From Enterobacter sp. SA187 (GTDB lineage Bacteria; Pseudomonadota; Gammaproteobacteria; Enterobacterales; Enterobacteriaceae), in assembly GCF_001888805.2 (NCBI RefSeq), contig NZ_CP019113.1:2790001-2854000 (forward strand): a stretch of 64,000 bases of DNA, read 5' to 3'. The position numbers and the translations under genes are program-made. The stretch's first letter is position 1. Every line of letters begins with the position of its first letter. Positions 1 through 8,091 of this stretch are shown in pieces. The notes below the pieces were generated by a model that saw only the letters and a program-made list of their open reading frames with translations, ran no database searches and was not told the origin of the DNA.

Positions 1-1162
1 GATGCTATTACTGCTGCCGTTACAGGTGGCGCTGTTTCACGGCATCAGCCTGACATCCCTGGTGGCTAATTTGCTGGCGGTGCCGCTTGTCACCTTCGTA
101 TGTGTGCCGCTGATCCTGGCAGGGATGTTGCTGCATCTGACGGCATTTAACGGACTGGAAGCCTGGATCTGGACGCGAGCCGATGACACGCTGACGGCGC
201 TGTTCGGCTTTCTGAATGCTTTACCCGATGGCTGGTACAGCATCGACAGGCGCTGGCAATGGCTGGCATTTGCGCCCTGGCTGATGATAGTTATCTGGCG
301 TCTGCGTATCTGGAAAACGTCGCCCTTTGTCTGTGCCGCAGCGGTGCTGCTGATGGCGCAGCCGTTATGGAAAAGCACGCCCAAAGACCGCTGGTCTGTC
401 TATATGCTGGATGTCGGGCAGGGGCTGGCGATGGTGGTTGCCCGGCAGGGCAAGGCCATTCTCTATGATACCGGGCTGGCATGGCCGGGCGGCGACAGTG
501 CACAGCAATTGATTGTACCCTGGCTGCGCTGGCATCACCTGCAGCCGGAAGGCATCATCCTCAGTCATGACCATCTCGATCACCGGGGCGGGCTGGAAAC
601 CCTGCGTCAGACGTGGCCAGCGGCCTGGATCCGCAGTCCGCTGGACGAGGCCGGGCATTTGCCGTGCTTTCGCGGCCAGCGCTGGCAGTGGCAGGGGCTG
701 ACGTTCAGCGTTCACTGGCCGTTGCCGGGTACTGCCCTTCAGGGAAACAACCGCTCCTGCGTGGTAAAAGTGGACGACGGTAAAAACAGCATTTTGCTTA
801 CCGGCGACATTGAAGCTTCCGCAGAGCAATCTATGCTTAGCCATTACTGGCAGCATTTACGGGCAACTGTCGTTCAGGTGCCGCATCATGGCAGCAGCAC
901 ATCGTCGTCGCTGCCCTTGCTGCAACGGGCAGGAGGCCAGGCGGCACTGGCCTCAGCGTCACGCTTTAACGCCTGGCGATTGCCATCAGAAAAGATTGTT
1001 CGCCGTTATCAGCAGCAGGGATATAAGTGGTTCGATACCCCGCACCAGGGGCAAATCAGCCTCCATTTTTCCGCAGAAGGATGGGAAATCTTAGGCTTAC
1101 GGGATCAACTTTTCCCGCGTTGGTATCATCAGTGGTTTGGCGTCCCAGGATATAACAGGTAG
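1..1162 (+). CDS. comEC: ComEC family DNA-uptake membrane protein, 3' part (5' end outside window)
   Basis: C-terminal half (about 386 codons) of the ComEC/Rec2 channel protein that carries single-stranded DNA across the inner membrane. The family is usually around 750 residues, so the gene is cut by the window edge, and the ATG at position 2 should not be read as the true start. The visible part begins with hydrophobic membrane segments (about residues 1-120 of this piece). A metallo-beta-lactamase-like domain follows, with the metal motif SHDHLDHRGG near residue 190 and a later PHHGS motif. It lies 36 bp upstream of msbA on the same strand, as in E. coli (ycaI-msbA). Its role in natural uptake in enterobacteria is inferred from the family. 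Confidence 0.93.
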   Translation, partial: MLLLLPLQVALFHGISLTSLVANLLAVPLVTFVCVPLILAGMLLHLTAFNGLEAWIWTRADDTLTALFGFLNALPDGWYSIDRRWQWLAFAPWLMIVIWRLRIWKTSPFVCAAAVLLMAQPLWKSTPKDRWSVYMLDVGQGLAMVVARQGKAILYDTGLAWPGGDSAQQLIVPWLRWHHLQPEGIILSHDHLDHRGGLETLRQTWPAAWIRSPLDEAGHLPCFRGQRWQWQGLTFSVHWPLPGTALQGNNRSCVVKVDDGKNSILLTGDIEASAEQSMLSHYWQHLRATVVQVPHHGSSTSSSLPLLQRAGGQAALASASRFNAWRLPSEKIVRRYQQQGYKWFDTPHQGQISLHFSAEGWEILGLRDQLFPRWYHQWFGVPGYNR

Positions 1163-1198
1163 AATATGCGGCTATTTCAACAAGTGCTGGTTTTTTGA

Positions 1199-2947
1199 AT
1201 GCATAACGACAAAGATCTCTCCACGTGGCAAACATTCCGCCGTCTCTGGCCAATGATTGCACCTTTCAAAACGGGTCTGCTCGTGGCGGGTGTAGCGTTA
1301 ATCCTCAACGCAGCCAGCGATACCTTCATGCTATCGCTCCTCAAACCTTTACTGGACGAAGGCTTTGGTAAAACAGACCGATCGGTGCTGCTGTGGATGC
1401 CGCTGGTGGTCATTGGACTGATGATCCTGCGCGGACTCACCAGTTATGTGTCGAGTTACTGTATCTCCTGGGTGTCGGGCAAAGTGGTGATGACCATGCG
1501 TCGTCGCCTGTTTGGTCATATGATGGGGATGCCGGTTGCTTTCTTCGACAAGCAATCTACCGGGACGCTGCTGTCCCGTATCACTTACGACTCCGAGCAG
1601 GTGGCTTCCTCCTCTTCCGGTGCGCTGATCACCGTCGTACGCGAAGGGGCCTCGATTATCGGGCTGTTTGTACTGATGTTTTACTACAGCTGGCAGCTCT
1701 CCCTCATTCTTATTGTCCTGGCGCCCATTGTGTCCATCGCTATTCGCGTAGTGTCGAAGCGTTTTCGCAGCATCAGTAAGAATATGCAGAACACCATGGG
1801 GCAGGTGACCACCAGCGCCGAGCAGATGCTGAAAGGCCACAAAGAAGTGCTGATTTTCGGTGGTCAGGGCGTCGAAGCCAAACGCTTCGATAAGGTCAGC
1901 AATAAGATGCGTTTGCAGGGCATGAAAATGGTCTCCGCATCGTCGATTTCCGATCCTATTATTCAGCTGATCGCCTCGCTGGCGCTGGCATTTGTACTCT
2001 ATGCCGCCAGCTTCCCGAGCGTAATGGAAACCCTCACGGCCGGTACCATCACCGTGGTGTTCTCCTCCATGATCGCCCTGATGCGTCCGCTGAAATCGCT
2101 CACCAACGTCAACGCCCAGTTCCAGCGCGGTATGGCGGCCTGTCAGACGCTGTTCTCCATTCTCGACAGCGAGCAGGAAAAAGACGAAGGCACCCGCCAG
2201 CTTGAGCGCGCGAAAGGCGACATCGAATTCCGTAACGTCACCTTTACCTATCCGGGCCGTGATACGCCTGCGCTGCGTAATATCAACCTGACCATTCCGG
2301 CGGGTAAAACCGTGGCGCTGGTCGGGCGCTCCGGGTCGGGTAAATCGACCATGGCAAGCCTGCTGACCCGTTTTTACGACATCGACGAAGGGGAAATTCT
2401 GCTCGACGGACACGATCTGCGCGAATACACCCTGGCGTCGCTGCGTAATCAGGTGGCGCTGGTTTCGCAGAATGTCCATCTCTTCAATGATACCGTGGCT
2501 AACAACATTGCCTATGCCCGCACTGAAGAGTACAGCCGCGAGCAGGTAGAGAATGCCGCCCGCATGGCCTATGCGCTGGACTTTATCAATAAGATGGATA
2601 ACGGTCTCGATACCATCATTGGTGAAAACGGCGTCCTGCTTTCCGGCGGTCAGCGTCAGCGTATCGCCATTGCCCGCGCGCTGCTGCGTGACAGCCCGAT
2701 CCTCATCCTTGATGAAGCCACCTCGGCGCTGGACACCGAATCAGAACGCGCCATTCAGGCGGCGCTGGATGAACTGCAAAAGAATCGGACTTCCATGGTC
2801 ATCGCCCATCGCCTGTCGACCATCGAACAGGCCGATGAAATTGTGGTGGTGGAAGACGGACGTATCGTCGAACGCGGTAGCCACGCCGATTTGATTGCCC
2901 GTCAGGGCGTGTACGCTCAGCTGCATAAGATGCAGTTCGGCGAATGA
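1199..2947 (+). CDS. msbA: Lipid A flippase/exporter MsbA
   Basis: Homodimeric ABC exporter that flips core-lipid A across the inner membrane using ATP. The protein is 582 residues, the same length as E. coli MsbA and nearly identical to it. The N-terminal half is the six-helix transmembrane domain. The C-terminal half is the nucleotide-binding domain, with Walker A GRSGSGKST near residue 376, signature LSGGQ near 481, Walker B ILILDEAT near 500 and the switch His in AHRLST. The start MHNDKDLSTW matches the E. coli start. The stop overlaps the lpxK start by 4 nt (ATGA), so the two are translationally coupled. This fits their consecutive roles in making and moving lipid A. Confidence 0.99.
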   Translation: MHNDKDLSTWQTFRRLWPMIAPFKTGLLVAGVALILNAASDTFMLSLLKPLLDEGFGKTDRSVLLWMPLVVIGLMILRGLTSYVSSYCISWVSGKVVMTMRRRLFGHMMGMPVAFFDKQSTGTLLSRITYDSEQVASSSSGALITVVREGASIIGLFVLMFYYSWQLSLILIVLAPIVSIAIRVVSKRFRSISKNMQNTMGQVTTSAEQMLKGHKEVLIFGGQGVEAKRFDKVSNKMRLQGMKMVSASSISDPIIQLIASLALAFVLYAASFPSVMETLTAGTITVVFSSMIALMRPLKSLTNVNAQFQRGMAACQTLFSILDSEQEKDEGTRQLERAKGDIEFRNVTFTYPGRDTPALRNINLTIPAGKTVALVGRSGSGKSTMASLLTRFYDIDEGEILLDGHDLREYTLASLRNQVALVSQNVHLFNDTVANNIAYARTEEYSREQVENAARMAYALDFINKMDNGLDTIIGENGVLLSGGQRQRIAIARALLRDSPILILDEATSALDTESERAIQAALDELQKNRTSMVIAHRLSTIEQADEIVVVEDGRIVERGSHADLIARQGVYAQLHKMQFGE

Positions 2948-3939
2948 TAGCCCGCATCTGGTCAGGGGAGTCGCCGCTGTGGCGACTGCTGCTGCCGCTC
3001 TCCTGGCTGTATGGTCTGGTGAGCGGCGCGATCCGCCTGAGCTACCGTATCGGACTGAATAAATCCTGGCGCGCGCCCGTGCCGGTGGTGGTGGTGGGGA
3101 ATCTCACCGCGGGCGGCAACGGCAAAACGCCGGTGGTGATCTGGCTGGTGGAGCAACTGCAACAGCGTGGCGTGCGCGTGGGCATCGTCTCGCGCGGTTA
3201 CGGCGGCAAGGCTGCCCGTTACCCGCTGCTGCTCAATCCGCAAACGTCTACCGATGAAGCCGGTGATGAGCCGGTGTTGATTTTCCAGCGCACCGGCGCG
3301 CCTGTGGCGGTGTCGCCCGTGCGATCCGACGCGGTGCAGGCGATCCTTGCCCGCTACCCGGTGCAAATCATCGTCACTGACGACGGTTTGCAGCACTACC
3401 GTCTCGCCAGAGATAAAGAAATTGTGGTGATCGACGGCGTACGTCGCTTCGGCAATGGCTGGTGGCTGCCCGCAGGCCCGATGCGCGAGCGGGCTTCCAG
3501 ACTGCAAAGCGTGGATGCGGTGATCGTCAACGGCGGCGAAGCGCGGCAGGGTGAGATCCCGATGCGTCTGCACCCTGGTCTGGCGATTAATCTGAAAAGC
3601 GGCGAGCGTCGGGACGTGCGCGAACTGGCGCATGTCGTTGCGATGGCGGGCATTGGTCATCCGCCGCGCTTCTTTGCCACCCTGGCCGACTGCGGCGTGC
3701 AGCCTGAAAAAGCTATTGCGCTTGCCGATCACCAGGCGCTGGATCATGCTCAGGTCAGCGCCTTTACCGGATCCGGTCAGACGCTGGTCATGACCGAAAA
3801 AGACGCGGTGAAGTGCCGTGCGTTTGCTGAAGATCACTGGTGGTATCTGCCGGTGGATGCACAGCTTACGGGAGACAAACCCGAACAACTTCTCCGGGAA
3901 CTGCTTACGCTGGCGCAGCAGGGTAACCATCCGGCCTGA
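2944..3939 (+). CDS. lpxK: Tetraacyldisaccharide 4'-kinase LpxK
   Basis: Phosphorylates the 4' position of the tetraacyldisaccharide-1-phosphate intermediate to make lipid IVA at the cytoplasmic face of the inner membrane. At 331 residues it is close to the 328 of E. coli. A hydrophobic N-terminal anchor (residues about 12-30) is followed by the P-loop-type motif AGGNGKTPVV near residue 55 and the conserved DDGLQH motif near residue 148. It starts inside the msbA stop (4-nt overlap) and ends 25 nt before ycaQ. It supplies the substrate chain that MsbA exports once Kdo and acyl chains are added. KdsB, encoded further along, activates the Kdo. Confidence 0.98.
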   Translation: MIARIWSGESPLWRLLLPLSWLYGLVSGAIRLSYRIGLNKSWRAPVPVVVVGNLTAGGNGKTPVVIWLVEQLQQRGVRVGIVSRGYGGKAARYPLLLNPQTSTDEAGDEPVLIFQRTGAPVAVSPVRSDAVQAILARYPVQIIVTDDGLQHYRLARDKEIVVIDGVRRFGNGWWLPAGPMRERASRLQSVDAVIVNGGEARQGEIPMRLHPGLAINLKSGERRDVRELAHVVAMAGIGHPPRFFATLADCGVQPEKAIALADHQALDHAQVSAFTGSGQTLVMTEKDAVKCRAFAEDHWWYLPVDAQLTGDKPEQLLRELLTLAQQGNHPA

Positions 3940-3964
3940 GGCGCTGCTTATCACAGGGATCCCT

Positions 3965-5194
3965 ATGTCAGTTGCGCATCTTTCTCTATCCGCCGCCCGC
4001 TGTCTGCATCTCGCCGCACAGGGGCTACTAAAAAAACCGCGTCGCCGTGCCCGTCCCGCCGATATTCTCGCCGCGATCCGCCGCATGTCCCTGCTGCAAA
4101 TCGACACCATTAATATCGTGGCGCGCAGCCCTTATCTGGTGCTGTTCAGCCGTCTCGGCGCTTATCCGCAGCACTGGCTTGATGACGCCTTACGCGCCGG
4201 TGACCTCATGGAATACTGGGCCCATGAAGCCTGTTTCCTGCCGCGCAGCGATTTTGCGCTGGTGCGCCATCGCATGCTGAACCCGCAAAATATGGGCTGG
4301 AAATACCGTGCCGCCTGGATGGAGGAGCATGCGCCAGAGATCGAACAGCTTTTGCTGCAAATCCATGAAAACGGCCCGGTACGCTCGGCGGACTTTGCCC
4401 ATCCGCGCACCGGTACCAGCGGCTGGTGGGACTGGAAACCGCATAAAAAGCATCTGGAGGGGCTGTACACTGCCGGCAAGGTGATGGTGGTTGAACGGCG
4501 AAACTTCCAGCGCGTTTACGATCTCACCAGCCGCGTGATGCCGGAGTGGGACGACGAACGCGATCTGCTCAGCCAGACGCAGGCCGAAGCCATTATGCTG
4601 GAAAACAGCGCCCGCAGCCTTGGGCTGTTTCGTCCTCAATGGCTGGCGGATTACTACCGTCTGCGTCAGCCTGCGCTGCCAGCCTTACTCGCGCGCTGGC
4701 AGGAAGAACAAAAAATTATTCCGGTCACCGTTGAGGAGCTTGGCCCGGCATGGGTGCACGCCTCGCTGACGGAAGAGCTGGCGCTGGCCGCAGCGGGCAA
4801 ACTGACCGCCACCCACAGCGCCGTGCTGTCGCCCTTTGATCCTTTGGTCTGGGATCGCAAGCGTGCCGAACAGCTGTTTAACTTCAGCTACCGTCTGGAA
4901 TGCTACACCCCTGCGCCCAAACGGCAGTACGGCTATTTTGTTCTGCCGCTGCTGCACGCCGGTCAGCTGGTCGGGCGTATGGATGCCAAAATGCACCGCA
5001 AAACGGGCGTGCTGGAAATCATTGCGCTCTACCCGGAGGCGGGCATCACGCCTGGCCGCACGCTGGAAAAGGGACTTCTTCAGGCCATTACCGAATTTGC
5101 CGCCTGGCAGGGAGCGACCCGCGTGAGCATAACGCGCTGTCCGCCGGAATTATTCCCTGCCTGTCCCACAGGCTGGGAAATTGACCCGGCCTGA
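3965..5194 (+). CDS. ycaQ: DNA interstrand-crosslink glycosylase YcaQ (AlkX)
   Basis: Family HTH_42 DNA glycosylase. E. coli YcaQ (AlkX) unhooks nitrogen-mustard-type interstrand crosslinks by excising N-alkylated purines. The 409-residue product matches E. coli in length when translation begins at ATG 3965. An in-frame extension upstream to 3818 lies inside lpxK and is not needed. The catalytic Q-x-D motif appears as Q45-I46-D47 in MSLLQIDTIN, the AlkX form rather than the Q-x-Q of AlkZ. The C-terminal region carries the conserved HSAVLSPFDP and YGYFVLPLL segments. It lies between lpxK and ycaR but is functionally unrelated to the lipid A genes. Confidence 0.95.
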   Translation: MSVAHLSLSAARCLHLAAQGLLKKPRRRARPADILAAIRRMSLLQIDTINIVARSPYLVLFSRLGAYPQHWLDDALRAGDLMEYWAHEACFLPRSDFALVRHRMLNPQNMGWKYRAAWMEEHAPEIEQLLLQIHENGPVRSADFAHPRTGTSGWWDWKPHKKHLEGLYTAGKVMVVERRNFQRVYDLTSRVMPEWDDERDLLSQTQAEAIMLENSARSLGLFRPQWLADYYRLRQPALPALLARWQEEQKIIPVTVEELGPAWVHASLTEELALAAAGKLTATHSAVLSPFDPLVWDRKRAEQLFNFSYRLECYTPAPKRQYGYFVLPLLHAGQLVGRMDAKMHRKTGVLEIIALYPEAGITPGRTLEKGLLQAITEFAAWQGATRVSITRCPPELFPACPTGWEIDPA

Positions 5195-5248
5195 AAAATG
5201 TATATGGTAAACTTTTGCGAAACCTTATCCGTTCCATCTGGAGGAACC

Positions 5249-5431
5249 ATGGATCACCGTCTGCTTGAAATCATCGCCTGCCCGGTTTGCACCGGCAAAC
5301 TCTATTACAGCCAGGAGAAACAGGAGCTGGTCTGCAAAATCGACAATCTGGCGTTCCCGGTGCGTGAAGGCATTCCGGTGCTGCTGGAAAACGAAGCCCG
5401 CGCCCTCACTGCTGAAGAGAACCGTCCATGA
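5249..5431 (+). CDS. ycaR: Trm112/UPF0434-type small protein YcaR
   Basis: Sixty-residue protein of the Trm112-like UPF0434 family, very similar to E. coli YcaR. The ATG at 5249 is preceded by a strong GGAGG; a longer reading from 5198 lacks such a site. The N-terminal CPVC pair (CPVCTGKLYY) resembles half of a zinc ribbon, while the second cysteine position is a single Cys (LVCKID). The stop overlaps the kdsB start by 4 nt. The biochemical role is not established. The conserved coupling to kdsB suggests co-production only, not a known shared pathway. Confidence 0.95.
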   Translation: MDHRLLEIIACPVCTGKLYYSQEKQELVCKIDNLAFPVREGIPVLLENEARALTAEENRP

Positions 5432-6180
5432 GTTTCGTCGTCATAATTCCGGCGCGCTATGCCTCAACCCGTCTGCCGGGCAAACCGCTGGTGGACATCA
5501 ACGGCAAGCCGATGGTGGTGCACGTGCTGGAGCGTGCCCGCGAATCTGGCGCGGAACGCATTATTGTCGCCACGGATCATGAAGAGGTGGCCCGTGCGGT
5601 GGAAGCGGTGGGTGGCGAAGTGTGCATGACCCGCGTCGATCATCAGTCCGGCACCGAACGTCTGGCGGAAGTGGTGGAAAAATGCGGTCTTAGCGACGAC
5701 ACCATCATCGTCAATATTCAGGGCGATGAGCCGATGATCCCCCCGGCGATTGTGCGTCAGGTGGCGGAAAATCTGGCGCAGCGCGACGTGGGTATGGCGA
5801 CCCTGGCGGTGCCGATCCACAGCGCAGAAGAAGCCTTCAATCCGAACGCGGTAAAAGTGGTGACCGATGCGCAGGGCTATGCGCTCTATTTCTCCCGCGC
5901 CACCATTCCCTGGGATCGCGATCGTTTTGCGCAAAGCCGTGACGCCATCGGCCATACTTTCCTGCGCCATATCGGGATTTATGGCTATCGCGCTGGCTTT
6001 ATCCGCCGCTATGTCACCTGGCAGCCAAGCCAGCTTGAGCAGATCGAAATGCTGGAGCAACTGCGTGTGCTCTGGTACGGCGAGAAAATTCACGTGGCCG
6101 TCGCGCAGACGGTGCCGGGTACCGGTGTGGACACGCCGGAAGATCTGGAGCGTGTTCGCGTCGAAATGGCCCGCAGCTAA
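5428..6180 (+). CDS. kdsB: CMP-Kdo synthetase (3-deoxy-manno-octulosonate cytidylyltransferase)
   Basis: Activates Kdo with CTP to give CMP-Kdo, the donor for lipid A inner-core glycosylation in the cytoplasm. The 250 residues (E. coli 248) open with the nucleotidyltransferase motif IPARYASTRLPGKPL at about residues 7-21. They contain NIQGDEPMIPP with the metal-binding Asp near residue 100, and the conserved VDTPEDLERV near the C-terminus. It overlaps ycaR by 4 nt. It is not in the same overlapping unit as msbA-lpxK but belongs to the same lipopolysaccharide pathway. Confidence 0.98.
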   Translation: MSFVVIIPARYASTRLPGKPLVDINGKPMVVHVLERARESGAERIIVATDHEEVARAVEAVGGEVCMTRVDHQSGTERLAEVVEKCGLSDDTIIVNIQGDEPMIPPAIVRQVAENLAQRDVGMATLAVPIHSAEEAFNPNAVKVVTDAQGYALYFSRATIPWDRDRFAQSRDAIGHTFLRHIGIYGYRAGFIRRYVTWQPSQLEQIEMLEQLRVLWYGEKIHVAVAQTVPGTGVDTPEDLERVRVEMARS

Positions 6181-6194
6181 TCCCTCCGTACTTT

Positions 6195-6237
6195 GTCCAG
6201 AGATAAGCTAAAACGCGGTACAGCCTTATCTTTGGAC
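6195..6237. repeat. Imperfect 13-bp inverted repeat after kdsB
   Basis: The arms at 6195-6207 and 6225-6237 pair at 12 of 13 positions around a 17-nt loop. It starts 14 nt after the kdsB stop. No clean T-run follows, so it may be a weak terminator, a transcript-stabilising hairpin or a protein site. Confidence 0.5.
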
Positions 6238-6291
6238 TATCTCCTGCTCTTTTGATCTCATGCGGGTGACAAGATCGTGACAGACGCTCAT

Positions 6292-6313
6292 TATGAAAAC
6301 AGTAGTTTTCATA
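6292..6313 (+). promoter_or_regulatory. Perfect 9-bp hairpin just upstream of ycbJ
   Basis: The arms TATGAAAAC (6292-6300) and GTTTTCATA (6305-6313) enclose a 4-nt loop. The downstream arm ends next to the GGGGTAA stretch that serves as ribosome-binding site for the ATG at 6327. It could modulate ycbJ translation or be an operator; which one is unknown. Confidence 0.45.
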
Positions 6314-6326
6314 GGGGTAAACGGAT

Positions 6327-7232
6327 ATGGAACGATTGCGCGCTGAATTGAGTCATCTACTGGGCGAAAGGCTAAGCCGCCTGGAATGCGTAAGCGAAAA
6401 AGCGGATACCGCACTGTGGTCACTGTACGACAGCAACGGTAATCCGCTGCCATTACTGGCAAGAAGCTTTACCACGCCCGGGGTTGCCCGCCAGTTGGCG
6501 TGGAAAATGTCGATGCTGGCGCGCAGCGGCACGGTACGTTTACCGGTGGTGTACGGTGTCATGACCCATGAAGAGCACCCCGGCCCCGACGTCTTACTGA
6601 TTGAGCGGCTGCGCGGGGTATCGGTGGAAGCCCCGGCCCGTTCGCCGGAGCGCTGGCAACAGCTCAAAGATCAGATTGTCGAAGGCCTGCTGAGCTGGCA
6701 CAGACACGACAGCCACGGCTGCGTGGGCGTGGTGGACAGCACCCAGGAAAACATCTGGCCGTCCTGGTATCGCCAGCGCGTCGAAGTGCTGTGGACCACC
6801 CTCGGTCAGTTCAAAAATACCGGCCTTTCCATGCAGAACAAACGCATTTTGTTTCGCACCCGTGAATGTCTGCCCGCGCTCTTTGACGGCTTTAATGACA
6901 ACTGTGTTCTGGTGCACGGCAATTTCACGCTGCGCAGTATGCTGAAAGATGCGCGCAGCGATCAGTTGCTCGCGGCGGTTACGCCCGGCCCGATGCTCTG
7001 GGCGCCCAGGGAGTATGAACTCTTCCGGCTGTGCGAAAGCGACTACGCCGAAAGCCTGCTGTGGCATTACCTCCAGCGCGCGCCCGTTGCGGAGTCCTTT
7101 ATCTGGCGGCGCTGGTTGTATACGCTGTGGGATGAAGTGGCCCGGCTGGTCAATACCGGGCAGTTTAACCGCAGCCGCTTTGAGCTGGCCTCCAAATCAC
7201 TCCTTCCCTGGCTCGCCGGAAGTGCCTTTTAA
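6327..7232 (+). CDS. ycbJ: YcbJ, APH-like kinase-fold protein with degenerate active site
   Basis: The 301-residue protein matches E. coli YcbJ (297), which has no assigned reaction. The order of segments resembles aminoglycoside phosphotransferase/fructosamine-kinase-like folds. The usual catalytic loop (H-G-D-x-x-x-x-N) reads HGNFTLRS at 197-204, so the catalytic Asp is Asn and the metal-binding Asn is Ser. The later metal-binding Asp position falls in TPGP near 219-222, before APREYELF at 226-233. That pattern suggests a pseudokinase or binding protein. The 3' end overlaps elyC, on the opposite strand, by 36 nt. The fold assignment is my inference from motif order. Confidence 0.9.
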   Translation: MERLRAELSHLLGERLSRLECVSEKADTALWSLYDSNGNPLPLLARSFTTPGVARQLAWKMSMLARSGTVRLPVVYGVMTHEEHPGPDVLLIERLRGVSVEAPARSPERWQQLKDQIVEGLLSWHRHDSHGCVGVVDSTQENIWPSWYRQRVEVLWTTLGQFKNTGLSMQNKRILFRTRECLPALFDGFNDNCVLVHGNFTLRSMLKDARSDQLLAAVTPGPMLWAPREYELFRLCESDYAESLLWHYLQRAPVAESFIWRRWLYTLWDEVARLVNTGQFNRSRFELASKSLLPWLAGSAF

Positions 7233-7976
7233 CCACTGCCAGATGCGTCCCAGGGTTTCATAGCCCACCCGGTCGCTGTGCATCAGCCAGACCGGGGAGG
7301 GAATAATACGTTCCCAGGTGTTAAGCGGCGAGGCGATCGCCAACTGATTCGCCGGTGCAGGCAGCGGATGTAACCCGGCCTGCTGGAAAAATATCATCGC
7401 CCGCGGCAGATGGGACGCCGACGTCACCAGCAGGAAAGGCGCATCGCCAATCGCCGCTTTTACCGCCGCCGCTTCTTCTTCCGTATCTTTCGGCGTCCCC
7501 AGCGTAATAATGTCGCTGCGCGGAATGCCGAGGGTTTCCGCCACCCGCGCGCCCGCTTCAGCGGTGGTCACCGGATTGCCTGGCGCCGCCGCGCCGGTGA
7601 AGATCATCTTCGCGCCCGGGTTCATGCGCCACAAACGCACCGCCTCATTAAGACGCGGCAGACTGTTATTGATTAAATTCGAGCTGGGCGCCCACTCAGG
7701 GTTCCAGGTATAACCGCCCCCCAGCACCACGATATAACTCACCTGCTGCGTACCGCGCCAGGTAGGGTATTTATCTTCGATCGGTTTTAACAGGCCATCG
7801 GCGACGGGTTGCAGGCTCAGCAGTAACAGCACCAGCCAGCTGACGCTGACGAGGGTTTTGCCCGTGCGCTGGTAACGGGAAAACCACAGCAGAGCGATCC
7901 CGAGCGCCATCAGCAAAAGCAGCAGCGGCAGGGGGAGAATAAAACCGCCTATATATTTTTTGAGCGTAAAAAACAC
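7197..7976 (-). CDS. elyC: Envelope biogenesis factor ElyC (DUF218)
   Basis: Inner membrane DUF218 protein. In E. coli ElyC is needed for normal peptidoglycan assembly and undecaprenyl-phosphate carrier use. The GTG at 7976 gives 259 residues, the E. coli length, and follows an AAGGAGA ribosome-binding site. Longer in-frame readings to 8141 run through the promoter region and into the start of cmoM on the other strand. Two membrane segments occupy residues about 8-55, followed by the conserved VVLGGGYTWNP and the DTEEEA acidic segment typical of DUF218. The last 36 nt lie antisense to the end of ycbJ. It is divergent from cmoM across 115 bp. Confidence 0.95.
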   Translation of the reverse strand: MFFTLKKYIGGFILPLPLLLLLMALGIALLWFSRYQRTGKTLVSVSWLVLLLLSLQPVADGLLKPIEDKYPTWRGTQQVSYIVVLGGGYTWNPEWAPSSNLINNSLPRLNEAVRLWRMNPGAKMIFTGAAAPGNPVTTAEAGARVAETLGIPRSDIITLGTPKDTEEEAAAVKAAIGDAPFLLVTSASHLPRAMIFFQQAGLHPLPAPANQLAIASPLNTWERIIPSPVWLMHSDRVGYETLGRIWQWLKGTSGEPGKE

Positions 7977-8091
7977 CGCATCCGTCTCCTTTTTAACCAT
8001 ACAGCAGGTGAATTCCGGCGATATTACACCAGATAGGTTCCTTCTGGGCGCGGCTGTGACAAAATAGCGGTTTTGCCAGGATCGCACAGCC

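Noticed and set aside
1349..2479. Long minus-strand reading opposite msbA (376 codons)
   Set aside because: Mirror of a strongly coding high-GC gene; His- and Gln-rich translation with no recognisable domain and no ribosome-binding site.
2962..4110. Minus-strand reading opposite lpxK and ycaQ (382 codons)
   Set aside because: Antisense shadow; Arg- and His-rich low-quality protein spanning two real genes.
6266..6282. Repeated GTGAC near kdsB considered as a matS site
   Set aside because: The copies are direct rather than inverted, so they do not fit GTGAC-N3-GTCAC.
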